In this document: positions 21,506 to 29,681 of the stretch, in pieces
Layout of the letters: each line of letters begins with the position of its first letter
How positions within the stretch are numbered: the first letter of the stretch is position 1
IMG/VR virus record: IMGVR_UViG_3300037189_010277
Location: 1-30,123 of that record
Direction: 5' to 3' (one strand)
Length of the DNA: 30,123 nt
DNA from: a virus
Translations under genes and position numbers: made by a program
The notes under the pieces: model-generated
The model's database searches: none
The model's input: the letters and a program-made list of their open reading frames with translations, nothing else
Told to the model about the DNA's origin: nothing

Positions 21506-22158
21506 TGTCTGGCGTTGTCCAAGGCCTTCTGGCGTCTGTGGCGTCAAAGTTGACGCAGGGTTTCACCTCTGGGTCTGGCACTGTCACGGCTCCGAATAGC
21601 GCGAAGAACGTCACCATCTACCTGTGGGGCGCTGGTGGGGGCGGGGGGAACGATGGCAGCGCGTTCACTCCGAAGGGCGCTGGCGGGGGTGGTGGCGCGT
21701 ATGCGTTCTACACGATGGCCGTCACAGGCGGGACGACCTCATTCACCTACAGCATCGGCGCGGGTGGCTCTGGTATACTCAATGGTACTGCGGGCACTGG
21801 GGGTGTTGGGGGTAATAGCACTGTGACCGGAGGCGTCTCCCTGACGGCTCGTGGCGGTGGTGGTGGTACAGCCCTTGGTTCGGGTGGCGCGGGTGGCACA
21901 CAGACCGGCGGTCAGGCGGGGAGCGCGAACGGCGTTACAGGGTCTGGCTTCAATGTCGGGTCGGGCGGCGACGCGGGCGGCACTGCTGTCGTCGTGTTTG
22001 CAAACAGCCCAACGCCCGCAACCTTCTCTGGCGGCGGGGGCGACACCTTGGGCTTGAGCGGGGGTGGACCTTACGGCGGTGGCGGCGCTGGCGCTGTCGT
22101 CGGCGGGTCTAGCGGGACAAACGGCGCTGGTGGCGCAGTCGTATTTGCTTGGAGCTAA
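21505..22158 (+). CDS. Glycine-rich tail-tip adhesin candidate
   Basis: The true start is ATG 21505, in TGATG overlap with the fibre stop, giving 217 residues. After a short helix and a VTAPNSAKNVTIYLWGAGGGGG segment, nearly the whole chain is Gly-rich, with runs such as GAGGGGGAY, RGGGGGT, SGGGGD and YGGGGAGA separated by small beta segments, ending AGGAVVFAWS. Polyglycine-rich distal domains of this kind are known in T-even gp38 adhesins, where loops between glycine helices bind the receptor. Here it directly follows the long fibre. Adhesin function is a reasonable inference. Confidence 0.7.
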   Translation: MSGVVQGLLASVASKLTQGFTSGSGTVTAPNSAKNVTIYLWGAGGGGGNDGSAFTPKGAGGGGGAYAFYTMAVTGGTTSFTYSIGAGGSGILNGTAGTGGVGGNSTVTGGVSLTARGGGGGTALGSGGAGGTQTGGQAGSANGVTGSGFNVGSGGDAGGTAVVVFANSPTPATFSGGGGDTLGLSGGGPYGGGGAGAVVGGSSGTNGAGGAVVFAWS

Positions 22159-22169
22159 AGGGAAACATC

Positions 22170-22499
22170 ATGTCGATCACATACACTTGGACATTTCCGC
22201 AACTTGACGTGCAGACTACCGCCTATGGACAGACAGATGTGGTCTACAACGTCCACTACGTTGTGAGCGGGGACGACGGTCAGGGTCACACCGCGCAAGC
22301 CTACGGGACTTGCACGGTTCCGTATGTCGCTGAAGACCCGTTCATCCTGTACCCGGACCTGACGCAGTCTGAGGTACTGTCGTGGACCACGGCCAATCTG
22401 GGCGCGGAACAGGTCACCAACATTGAGAACTACATCTCGACCCAGATCGCAGATCAGATTAATCCTCCTACCGCATCTTTGCCCCCACCGTGGAACTAA
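22170..22499 (+). CDS. Small phage protein of a common ~110-residue type
   Basis: The start is ATG 22170 with AGGGAAA upstream, giving 109 residues; the ATG at 22149 lies inside the previous gene. It begins SITYTWTFPQLDVQTTAYGQTDVVYNVHYVVSG and ends TQIADQINPPTASLPPPWN. I recall phage proteins of this size with the same plan (FTWtFp..., DVVy.VhW..., ILYPDLT, ..NP...LPW), often near tail genes and of unknown function. It is probably a beta domain followed by two helices. Confidence 0.68.
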   Translation: MSITYTWTFPQLDVQTTAYGQTDVVYNVHYVVSGDDGQGHTAQAYGTCTVPYVAEDPFILYPDLTQSEVLSWTTANLGAEQVTNIENYISTQIADQINPPTASLPPPWN

Positions 22500-22510
22500 G
22501 GGAGACCTCT

Positions 22511-22660
22511 ATGGACACGACTGCTGAACACCGGGTCAAAATGACCATTGGTGACCTCATCTTTCAGGTCGAACTGCTGCGCGATGAAGTTGCGCGACTG
22601 ACTGCCGATCTTGAGGCCGAAAAGGCCAAGAACGCGCCGAAGACCGCTGAAGAAGCGTGA
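22511..22660 (+). CDS. Small coiled-coil protein, 49 residues
   Basis: The ATG at 22511 follows the SD GGGAGA at 22500-22505, and the frame ends at TGA 22658-22660. A central heptad-like helix (IGDLIFQVELLRDEVARLTA) runs into a Glu/Lys/Ala tail. Its stop overlaps the GTG of the next gene as GTGA, so the two are translationally coupled. It resembles the short coiled-coil proteins often placed before the internal virion genes, with no assigned role. Confidence 0.68.
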   Translation: MDTTAEHRVKMTIGDLIFQVELLRDEVARLTADLEAEKAKNAPKTAEEA

Positions 22661-23055
22661 TCAGACCGGCTACTGCGGGCGATTTCGACTACATCTTTGA
22701 GATCGCCCGCAGCGCTTACCCAGAGTTCAACGAAGAAACATCTCGCCTGTGGGGTTTAAATGCCCTCCAGAAGCCCTCTGTGCTCATTGCCGTAGGTGAG
22801 AGAGGGTTTGGCGTTTGTGGGGTCTCAGCGCCCTTCTACGCGCCTCACAAGCCCAAGGCTGTCATGCTGTTTTTGGCCTCGACAGAACGCGCTGGTTATG
22901 AACCGTGCGCGATCCTCCGCTACATGATAAAGTGGTCTCAAGAGAGAGGCGCTGTGTCGTTTCACTTTGGTGAAGACACCGGGGTCAATCTCGCACCACT
23001 CGCCAAGCGCGTCAGGGCCACCAAGGACAGGGACTCCTACGCGATCAAGTTCTAG
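22657..23055 (+). CDS. GNAT acetyltransferase-like internal virion protein (T7 gp13-like place)
   Basis: This 132-residue protein starts at GTG 22657 in GTGA overlap. The N-terminus IRPATAGDFDYIFEIARSAYPEF is a standard GNAT start, and the order strand, helix, strand pair, then GYEPCAILRYMIKWSQERGA (about 83-102) matches the acetyl-CoA loop and helix of the fold, though the R/Q-x-x-G-x-G/A loop is not clear. In T7-type phages a GNAT-like protein (gp13) precedes the ejection proteins, and this gene has the same place. It may be structural rather than enzymatic. Confidence 0.68.
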   Translation: MIRPATAGDFDYIFEIARSAYPEFNEETSRLWGLNALQKPSVLIAVGERGFGVCGVSAPFYAPHKPKAVMLFLASTERAGYEPCAILRYMIKWSQERGAVSFHFGEDTGVNLAPLAKRVRATKDRDSYAIKF

Positions 23056-23064
23056 GAGAAGCCC

Positions 23065-23688
23065 GTGGGTCGTAGTGTTGATGAGATTGCGTCGGTGTTG
23101 GGCGATATCGCCAGCATCGTGACGCTGAACCCGACCTTCGCGATGGCGGCAAATGCCGGTGCGGCTGCGGACGCCAAGATTGGCGGTCGAGACAAGGACG
23201 CGCTGGGTTTTGCGCTTCAATCCATTGCTGCGCCTGTGGCGTCGGCTGTGGGCGGTGCGGTTGGCGGTGGTCTTGAAAAGGCCATGCTTCCCGCCGCGTC
23301 TGGCGAAACAACCGCTGACTTTCTTGCCTCTGGTGGGGCGGGCTTTGGTCAAGGTTTCAACGCCGTTCAGAATGCCACTCGACTTGGCTCCACCGTGGGT
23401 GGGCTTGCCGGAAGGGAGGCCGCAAAGGGCGTGAAGGACACGCTTGAGCCGGGTCTGGCAAAGATGTTGGGTGTCACTCAAGGCCCGACGCCGACCGCAG
23501 CACCCAGCAGCACTCTGACAGCGCCCAAGACCGGCACAGGCGGTGGTGCTGGACCGTCCACGGGTCCGGGTGGACTTGATGTTCAGGGCGGCACCGCGCC
23601 GCAGATTTACCCATACGTCAAGTCGTCGCCCGGTGGCTCCGCGCCTCAAGGCCAGCAGATGCAGCAACAACAGCCGAAGGGGATTTAA
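23065..23688 (+). CDS. Putative internal virion (ejection) protein, gp14-like
   Basis: This 207-residue protein starts at GTG 23065 with AGGAGAAG upstream. Residues about 10-135 are small-residue helices (SIAAPVASAVGGAVGGGLEKAML; GSTVGGLAGREAAKGVKDTL) of the kind that can insert in membranes. The last 70 residues are a disordered Pro/Gly/Thr/Gln tail ending in QQQPKGI. A T7 gp14-like role, forming the outer-membrane part of the ejection conduit, is inferred from place, size and composition. Its TAA stop lies within an ATTTAAAC octamer (23683-23690). Confidence 0.6.
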   Translation: MGRSVDEIASVLGDIASIVTLNPTFAMAANAGAAADAKIGGRDKDALGFALQSIAAPVASAVGGAVGGGLEKAMLPAASGETTADFLASGGAGFGQGFNAVQNATRLGSTVGGLAGREAAKGVKDTLEPGLAKMLGVTQGPTPTAAPSSTLTAPKTGTGGGAGPSTGPGGLDVQGGTAPQIYPYVKSSPGGSAPQGQQMQQQQPKGI

Positions 23689-23690
23689 AC

Positions 23691-24851
23691 GTGGGCGCAG
23701 CAGCAGATGTGCTTGGGCAGGGCCTGACGGCTATTGAAGGTGCCGGAAGCCAAGCCTTGAAGTTTGGCGGTGATGTGCTGGGCGGTATCGGCAAGGAGGC
23801 TATGGCGCTTCCCGGCCAGATTGAGCACGGCATTGAGGGCCTGTTCGGCATGAACAAAGGCGCTGGAGCCACTGGCGCGAACACGGGGCCAACAGGTGCC
23901 TCCATGACCAATGTGGTGCCGAATGTGGAGAAGGCTGCTGGCGCAGTTGTCACTCCCGGCGCGAGTTCAATCGTGGCTGCTGACCCGGCCATGCTCAATG
24001 TTGATCCGACCAAGGTGCTGGGCGACACCAGCAACCTGAGCACCAATCTGTTTGCGTCTCCAACGGGCGGTCCCACGGACCAACTTTCGGCGTACACGAT
24101 GAATGCGCCCAAGACGCTGGGGGCGACGGTGACGCCTCCGTCTTCGATTTTGGAACGCCCCGCTGCTGCGCCCGCAGAAGCAGCAATCACTCCCGCTGAT
24201 GTCATGAGCGGACGTGCGACAAACCCGATGGCTAACCCGCTTGATCAGGCGATTGGGCAGTTGCGGCAACCGTATCAAAACATCGGTCACGTCACTGATC
24301 TGGCACATCAGCCGAATGCCGTTCAGGGTCTGATCAACAACCTGATGGGTGGTGATACGCTGAAGTATGCCCTGCCCGCCGGGATGTTGGCTATGAACAT
24401 TGCCAACGCGACCAAGACCCCTCCCGGCGTCAAGGCCATGAAGGAAGAAATGGCCCGCGCGCAGGGCGAGCGGAACATGTTGGGCGCGCGTACCGCTGCC
24501 GAACAAGCCGGTCAGCTACCACAGGCGGCTCAAGACACCGTGGACCGCGCTGTTCAACAGAACATTGCCGGAATCCGCCAGAAGTACGCCGCTGCGGGCA
24601 TGTCCGGGTCATCTGCCGAACAGGCTGACATCGCCAACGCACAGGCTCAGGGCCTACAGGAGTCCTTCGCGCTGGGTCAGAGCATGGCGGCGCAGGGTCT
24701 GCAACAGATCACTGGGGCCGACGCGACGGTCAGTCGGCTTCTGGAGCAAATCCTGAGCGCCGAGACCGCTCAAGGCTCTGAACTGGGCAACACGCTGGCC
24801 GAACTCGCGTTCATGAGCGCGGGCGGTAATCCGTTTGGAAGGAGCAAGTGA
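23691..24851 (+). CDS. Putative internal virion (ejection) protein, Ala/Gly-rich
   Basis: This 386-residue protein starts at GTG 23691; the SD AAGGGG (23677-23682) and the start are separated by the octamer ATTTAAAC. Residues 1-60 have Gly-rich amphipathic helices, the middle is Pro/Thr-rich, and the C-terminal 150 residues hold EEMARAQGERNMLGARTAAEQAG and VQQNIAGIRQKYAAAGMSGSSAEQADIANAQAQGL. The IRQKYAAxGMSGS phrase occurs in ejection-protein families of short-tailed phages. It has no signal peptide and no enzyme motif. Confidence 0.62.
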   Translation: MGAAADVLGQGLTAIEGAGSQALKFGGDVLGGIGKEAMALPGQIEHGIEGLFGMNKGAGATGANTGPTGASMTNVVPNVEKAAGAVVTPGASSIVAADPAMLNVDPTKVLGDTSNLSTNLFASPTGGPTDQLSAYTMNAPKTLGATVTPPSSILERPAAAPAEAAITPADVMSGRATNPMANPLDQAIGQLRQPYQNIGHVTDLAHQPNAVQGLINNLMGGDTLKYALPAGMLAMNIANATKTPPGVKAMKEEMARAQGERNMLGARTAAEQAGQLPQAAQDTVDRAVQQNIAGIRQKYAAAGMSGSSAEQADIANAQAQGLQESFALGQSMAAQGLQQITGADATVSRLLEQILSAETAQGSELGNTLAELAFMSAGGNPFGRSK

Positions 24852-24852
24852 C

Positions 24853-26367
24853 GTGGCAGTGGCTGATCCAGCAAGCGCAGCGGCACGTCTGGCGAGGCGT
24901 CCGCCTACCCTGAGCAGCATCATGGCTCAGACGCAGGGTCTGATGACCCCCGGCAAGGATGAGGTTGCCGCTCAGAAGGAAGTTCAGGCGCGCGAGGCAG
25001 AGCAATCCGCCGCGCTTGAGCGCAACCGCTCAGAGCGCCAGCGCATCACGGGTGCAGAGGCCGAACGCGCTGAGAAGGCCGAAGCTGCCCTTCCTGATCT
25101 GCCCACCGTGCCGAAGGCGGAAAAGGAAGAAATTCCGCCTGACCACAACCCCATGCAAGCGATGCAGAAGTTCATGCCCATGCTGATCATGCTGGGCGGG
25201 GCCGCGAACAAGCATCTGGGCATGGCCGCGCTCAAGTCGGCTGTGGGGGCCATGAAGGGTCAGAAGTCTGGTGATCTGGAGGCTCAGGAAGCGGCCCACC
25301 AGAAGTGGCTGGACGACACCAAGGCGGCGATGGAAGCCTATGAGCTTCAGTCCAAGAACTACCAGAACGTCTTGGAAAAGTTCAAGATCACTGACGAGTC
25401 AGCCAAGAACCGCGTCAACGCGCAGCTTCAGGCGCTTGCCGCTGACAATGGGGACTTTGTGACCCGCACGGCACTCGCCAAAGGCAACTATCAGGAACTG
25501 TTTGCGGCCCGCACGGCCCAGCAGAACGCCCTGAAAGAGATGCACTCCATGCTGACGGCAGAGCAGCAGTTGGCGAACGAGCGTTCGCGTATTGGCCTTG
25601 AGAGCAAGCGGCTTCAAGAGGAAGAACGATACCACAAGGCTGAAGAAGAATTTAAACGCCTTGGCCTCGACCCGGTCAAGGGCACTTACAACCGCGCGCT
25701 TGAAGATGGGAAGACTCCCGAAGAAGCAGCCAAGATTGCCGGTAAGGTCGCCCTGTCTGTCCACCCGGAGATTAAGACCCGTCTGGCAAAGGACATTGAG
25801 CGGTCTATCGCCATCAACCCGACCTACAAGGCGGAAATGAAGGTGATTGAAGGCGCAGACACGGTAGATACTATAAAGAAAAAGTTTCTGGAAGCCCGTG
25901 CCAAGGGACAGAACATCAGCGCACAAGATCAGGGTCTAATTCTCGACCAATTTATTGTGGCGGCAACGGGTCGTTCTCCCACTTACCAGCAGTTGAACCT
26001 TCAAAAGAACTACAGCGGTGCTTCGGCAAAGGTTGCTGAAATGCAACAATATCTTGGGAAGGGTGGTGTCCTTGGTCCAGATCAGGTTAAAAATCTGCTT
26101 GATGACTTTGACCTCTTGAGGACCAAGGCCGAGGCCAACATTGAGAAAATCCGCCAAGGCGCTGCGGAGGAATTGGCTATGGGCGAGATGAGTATCATGC
26201 CCCCCGATTACCCCTTGGCGAGAGGAGAGTCGGGCGGGTATCCGACGCCGCCGCAAGAATATGTAGACATGCTCCTCAAGAGTCCTGACGACATCCACAA
26301 GCAAGCGTTTGACTTCCGATTTGGTGCGGGTGCGGCGGACGCCGTTCTGAGGGAACACAAGAAGTGA
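24853..26367 (+). CDS. Putative internal virion (ejection) protein, gp15-like
   Basis: The start chosen is GTG 24853, one base after the previous stop, with AAGGAG eight bases away, giving 504 residues; a TTG at 24835 would lie inside the previous gene. Residues 36-80 form a charged coiled coil. Residues about 101-138 hold a Met-rich hydrophobic patch (MQAMQKFMPMLIMLGGAANKHLGM), and a long helical region follows with QQLANERSRIGLESKRLQEEERYHKAEEEF. Its size and place before a very large internal protein match T7 gp15. An ATTTAAAC octamer at 25650-25657 lies within the coding sequence as part of Glu-Phe-Lys-Arg. Confidence 0.62.
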   Translation: MAVADPASAAARLARRPPTLSSIMAQTQGLMTPGKDEVAAQKEVQAREAEQSAALERNRSERQRITGAEAERAEKAEAALPDLPTVPKAEKEEIPPDHNPMQAMQKFMPMLIMLGGAANKHLGMAALKSAVGAMKGQKSGDLEAQEAAHQKWLDDTKAAMEAYELQSKNYQNVLEKFKITDESAKNRVNAQLQALAADNGDFVTRTALAKGNYQELFAARTAQQNALKEMHSMLTAEQQLANERSRIGLESKRLQEEERYHKAEEEFKRLGLDPVKGTYNRALEDGKTPEEAAKIAGKVALSVHPEIKTRLAKDIERSIAINPTYKAEMKVIEGADTVDTIKKKFLEARAKGQNISAQDQGLILDQFIVAATGRSPTYQQLNLQKNYSGASAKVAEMQQYLGKGGVLGPDQVKNLLDDFDLLRTKAEANIEKIRQGAAEELAMGEMSIMPPDYPLARGESGGYPTPPQEYVDMLLKSPDDIHKQAFDFRFGAGAADAVLREHKK

Positions 26368-29285
26368 CCACCGATCCGTTTGCCGATCTTGACGCGAAGC
26401 ACGGCATTTCCCCGAAAGCTCGGGGGGCAAGCGGTGACCCGTTTGGCGATCTTGACGCCAAATACGGCATCGGTGCCGCCAGAAAGCCATCTACCACCGT
26501 TGCGCCGAAGACCGCCGAAAAGCCTCTTACTCCGGGTCACGCCGTTTCTGCGTTTCACGAGGTTGAACGGGCTGTGGCTCCTACAGCCGCTGGTCTGGCG
26601 GGAGCGGCTGCGGGCGCTGAGGCGGTTGCTCCACTGGCGGCAGCGTCTTTGGCGATTCCTGTAGCTGGAGAGTTCGCTGCGCCCTTGATTGAAGCGGGTG
26701 GTGCCTTGGCCGGTGGCATGGGCATGGGTCTTGGTGCCGAAGGTCTTCTGTCGGGCGCGTCTCATCTGGTGTCTGAAGCCACTTCCAAAATGCCGCCTTG
26801 GGCGGCGAACTTCGTGGAAGGGGCGCAGAGTTTGATCGGTGGATCGGAGCGGCAGACCGAAGCCGAACGTCGCCGTCATCCGCATCTGACAGAAGCGGCG
26901 GGGTTTGTTCCGGCTCTGGCGACGGGCCGGATTGATCTGAAGAAGGGCGCGAAACTGCTGCCCCATGCGATTGGGGGCGGCATTGCTGGCGTCACCGATC
27001 TCGCGCAGCAGATCGCGTCCGGTAAGCCGTTTGACCCAACTGAATTTGCGATCAACGTGGCGGGTGGTGCTGCTACGGGCAAGCAGAACAAGATGGTCGG
27101 TGATCGGATCACCAAGCCCATTGAGGAGGGCGTCCGCGCTGTTGCCTCAAGAGACCCCAAGGTCGCCGCGTACCACGCCACCAAGGCCAAGTCTGCCGCC
27201 ATGACACCGCAACAGCGGAGCGACCAGAATGCCCGCTACAAGGCGGCGAGGGCGGCACTGGACGTGCTTGATCCAGCGACAACGAGGTTCATGTTGGCCG
27301 AAGCCAAAAGGCTTGGGGTTGATGCGGTCACGCTTTTGGGCGCGGGTGGAGAGCACTTCCAGAACTTTGTGCAAGAGGTCACGGGGGCGAACATTGAGGC
27401 CAAGAACCGTTTGATCGCGGCCCGTGAACACTACAACGACCACCTTCCCGCACGGCTTGGTGGCCGTCTGGACGCGGAGAAACCGTTTAAGAACTTGCCC
27501 GCGAGCGAGAGAGCCAAGGCCAACCGCAAATTCAACGCCCAGAAGGCGTCGAAGCCGTTTTATCTGTCCGTTGACACCATCCCCGTTCAGTTGAGCGAGA
27601 ACATTGGTGAAATGGCGCGCCAGCGTCAGCGCGGCACACCCGGCCCCGAAGCGGGACAACAGGCGCTGGACGACGCCATTCAGACCGCTACCGAATTTGC
27701 TCAGGCGGGAGACACAGCGGCGCAGCGTCACGCTGTGGAGCTTCAATCTCTGAAAGATTGGCACGATGCTCGCCGCAGCGCGGAAAAAGAGGTCGAGCTT
27801 CACGACACCAATATCGCCAAAGAGAACGAACGACAGAAAAAGGCTCACGCCAAAAGGGTTGAGAATGCGCAGAAGGCGCACGACCGCCTCGTGGCAAGTG
27901 AAAAGGCCGAATACGAAAGCGCAGTAGACAAGCGCGAAAAAAGATACCGCAAACAGGTTGCCGATTGGGAGGAAAACCAACGGAAGCTACGCGCGAAGGG
28001 TGAGCCAAAGCCGCCCATCATGCGACCAAAGCCTGTCCCAAAGCCTGTGAAGGAACCCGGCCCCAACCCTACAGTGGTGGGCAAGGAAACCGTTGAACAG
28101 GCGAAAGCGCGGCACCAGCGCGAGGTCGAAGTCGCCAACTTCAAGAAAGAGCAAAACCGCGTTGCTCTTGAGAAGTGGGAAAGAGAGGCGGCGGAAAAGC
28201 AGAGGGCGCATCAGGAAGCGGTTGATGAGTACCGCAAGGGCTTTACGAACAAGCCTGAACCGCCCCCTGAAATCGCAAAGCCGCCTCAGCGGACCTATAC
28301 GCCTGAGCCACCGCCGCCTGAACTGGTTGTGGGGGGCTTTGTACCCGCTGATGTGGGCGATCCCCCGATCATGTCTGTTGGGTCTCTGGACATGTGGCAT
28401 CGCGCTTTGCGCGAGGAGGCCGCTGCTCAAAAGAAGAAAGGCTTGCAGGATTCGGCCACGGCTGTGGCGAATGCTCTTGATGACTTCATCAAAGGTCATG
28501 GCGGTCTAGACCTTCAGCGCGCACGGGCGGTCTATGAAGACCACATGGTCCGCGCTGAGATGGCCGAAACCGCTGAGGGAATTGCCGAGCGCAATCCTGA
28601 CGAGTTCAAGGCCCTCGTGGACGGTGTCAAAGCCGATCCCGTTAACGGAATTGAAGGCACACCACCTCTCAGCGGACCTCAAAAGCTCGAGCTTACTCAA
28701 AAGATCATTGGTGATTTGAGGGAGAAGGCCACCGCGAACGAGGCGGGCGTCAAGGCGTTCCTCCGTCTGCTGCGTCCCGGCCTGAACGTGACTGAGAACC
28801 TCAAGACCCTCATGGGCACCGATAAGGTGGAGGACTTGGCCGCAACTCTCGACCTGATGGAACGGGAGATGAAGGCCCGCGAAAAGGCCGCGAGCGGCAA
28901 GCTGGAGAGCAAGCAGAAGGGTGCTGAAGCTGGCCCTCTGCGGTGGGGCGCTCGCTCCTTGAGCTTCTTGGGTGGCGGATTCAAAGGCGTGGCTGCGGAG
29001 TTGGGTGCGGAGAAGTTGTTTGACCACATCCGCGATCAGTTCAGGTTGAACGACCAAGACACACTCCAGATCACGCGCTGGGCCACAAACGAGAGCGACC
29101 CGGCTGCGGCCCTGACGCAGATGGAGCAAGCGGTCAAAACGGGTCGTATACCAAATACACTGCCCAAAGACGTCCGCGACATCATTGTGCGGATGGCGGG
29201 CACCAGCGCGCTCGCCAAGTCCTACGGATCAAACAACAGCGCGCTTGATCAGGCCCTGCCTCAAGTGCCTGTTGCCCCTCGGTAG
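26364..29285 (+). CDS. Large putative internal virion protein (gp16-like place)
   Basis: This 973-residue protein starts at GTG 26364 in GTGA overlap. The N-terminus has a tandem duplication, DPFADLDAKHGI (4-15) and DPFGDLDAKYGI (25-36). Residues about 60-145 are Ala/Gly-rich, membrane-active-looking helices. A highly charged coiled coil lies at about 455-550, interrupted and followed by Pro-rich linkers (PPIMRPKPVPKPVKEPGPNP; PEPPPEIAKPP). The C-terminal third is helical with a short Gly-rich patch (WGARSLSFLGGGFKG). T7 gp16 has an N-terminal transglycosylase; I see no such motif here. Function as the long ejection-conduit protein is inferred from order and size. Confidence 0.66.
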   Translation: MTTDPFADLDAKHGISPKARGASGDPFGDLDAKYGIGAARKPSTTVAPKTAEKPLTPGHAVSAFHEVERAVAPTAAGLAGAAAGAEAVAPLAAASLAIPVAGEFAAPLIEAGGALAGGMGMGLGAEGLLSGASHLVSEATSKMPPWAANFVEGAQSLIGGSERQTEAERRRHPHLTEAAGFVPALATGRIDLKKGAKLLPHAIGGGIAGVTDLAQQIASGKPFDPTEFAINVAGGAATGKQNKMVGDRITKPIEEGVRAVASRDPKVAAYHATKAKSAAMTPQQRSDQNARYKAARAALDVLDPATTRFMLAEAKRLGVDAVTLLGAGGEHFQNFVQEVTGANIEAKNRLIAAREHYNDHLPARLGGRLDAEKPFKNLPASERAKANRKFNAQKASKPFYLSVDTIPVQLSENIGEMARQRQRGTPGPEAGQQALDDAIQTATEFAQAGDTAAQRHAVELQSLKDWHDARRSAEKEVELHDTNIAKENERQKKAHAKRVENAQKAHDRLVASEKAEYESAVDKREKRYRKQVADWEENQRKLRAKGEPKPPIMRPKPVPKPVKEPGPNPTVVGKETVEQAKARHQREVEVANFKKEQNRVALEKWEREAAEKQRAHQEAVDEYRKGFTNKPEPPPEIAKPPQRTYTPEPPPPELVVGGFVPADVGDPPIMSVGSLDMWHRALREEAAAQKKKGLQDSATAVANALDDFIKGHGGLDLQRARAVYEDHMVRAEMAETAEGIAERNPDEFKALVDGVKADPVNGIEGTPPLSGPQKLELTQKIIGDLREKATANEAGVKAFLRLLRPGLNVTENLKTLMGTDKVEDLAATLDLMEREMKAREKAASGKLESKQKGAEAGPLRWGARSLSFLGGGFKGVAAELGAEKLFDHIRDQFRLNDQDTLQITRWATNESDPAAALTQMEQAVKTGRIPNTLPKDVRDIIVRMAGTSALAKSYGSNNSALDQALPQVPVAPR

Positions 29286-29310
29286 CGATTTAAACGGGTC
29301 TGCTGTATGA

Positions 29311-29328
29311 TCTCCCCGAACCGGGAGA
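29311..29328 (+). promoter_or_regulatory. Hairpin that buries the Shine-Dalgarno of the holin candidate
   Basis: TCTCCC at 29311-29316 and GGGAGA at 29323-29328 are exact complements around CGAACC. The right arm is the SD of the ATG at 29334. A competing pairing, GGTCT at 29297-29301 with AGACC at 29326-29330, also covers the SD. Translation would thus be low until the structure is opened. An ATTTAAAC octamer lies just upstream at 29288-29295. Confidence 0.6.
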
Positions 29329-29333
29329 CCAAA

Positions 29334-29681
29334 ATGGCTGTACGCGCGATCAATGAAGCTGAACCTGAGTCATCTAGGGTTCTCCGGTTCACCCCCCCTG
29401 ATGACGTTCGGCCACAGGACGCGCCTGAACAGCCGCAGCCGAAGCCCGTCAGACCCGTGCGTGTTGTTGAGTTCCCGACCGCTGAAATGGTCGCGGTTAT
29501 GTCCCTTCTGCTGAAGGTTCTTGCGGCGCGGATGATCCTGTTGTTCGCGGGGATCGGGGCCTTTGTCCTCGCGCTGATCGCGCTCCAGCACAACACCATC
29601 CAATCCATCATCACCAGCGCGTTGTACGATGCTCTCGTCTTTGCGCCCTGCATCTATCTGGCCCTGCGGAGGGAAGCATGA
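29334..29681 (+). CDS. Two-helix membrane protein, holin candidate
   Basis: The start is ATG 29334, chosen for the SD GGGAGA six to eleven bases upstream, giving 115 residues; an ATG at 29307 would add nine residues but has no SD. Residues 1-50 are soluble and Pro/Glu-rich. Two membrane segments follow: RMILLFAGIGAFVLALIAL (about 66-84) and SIITSALYDALVFAPCIYLAL (91-111), with a basic end RREA. Two hydrophobic helices and late-gene position suit a holin, which makes the inner-membrane hole for lysis. No endolysin or spanin is in the window to support this; another small phage membrane protein is possible. Confidence 0.58.
   Translation: MAVRAINEAEPESSRVLRFTPPDDVRPQDAPEQPQPKPVRPVRVVEFPTAEMVAVMSLLLKVLAARMILLFAGIGAFVLALIALQHNTIQSIITSALYDALVFAPCIYLALRREA

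Larger units (their letters stand above)
35..29295. repeat. Dispersed octamer GTTTAAAT/ATTTAAAC (11 copies)
   Basis: GTTTAAAT begins at 35, 68, 7868 and 22754. Its complement ATTTAAAC begins at 382, 4251, 14356, 17476, 23683, 25650 and 29288. Nine of the eleven extend to CGTTTAAAT, and five of these to CGTTTAAATCG. Only one other TTTAAA exists in the window (4223-4228). The range given covers the first to the last copy. Function unknown; the sites are individually discussed in the findings. Confidence 0.7.

Noticed and set aside
26364-29285. Lytic transglycosylase domain in the gp16-like protein
   Set aside because: No catalytic Glu motif of that family could be found at the N-terminus or elsewhere.
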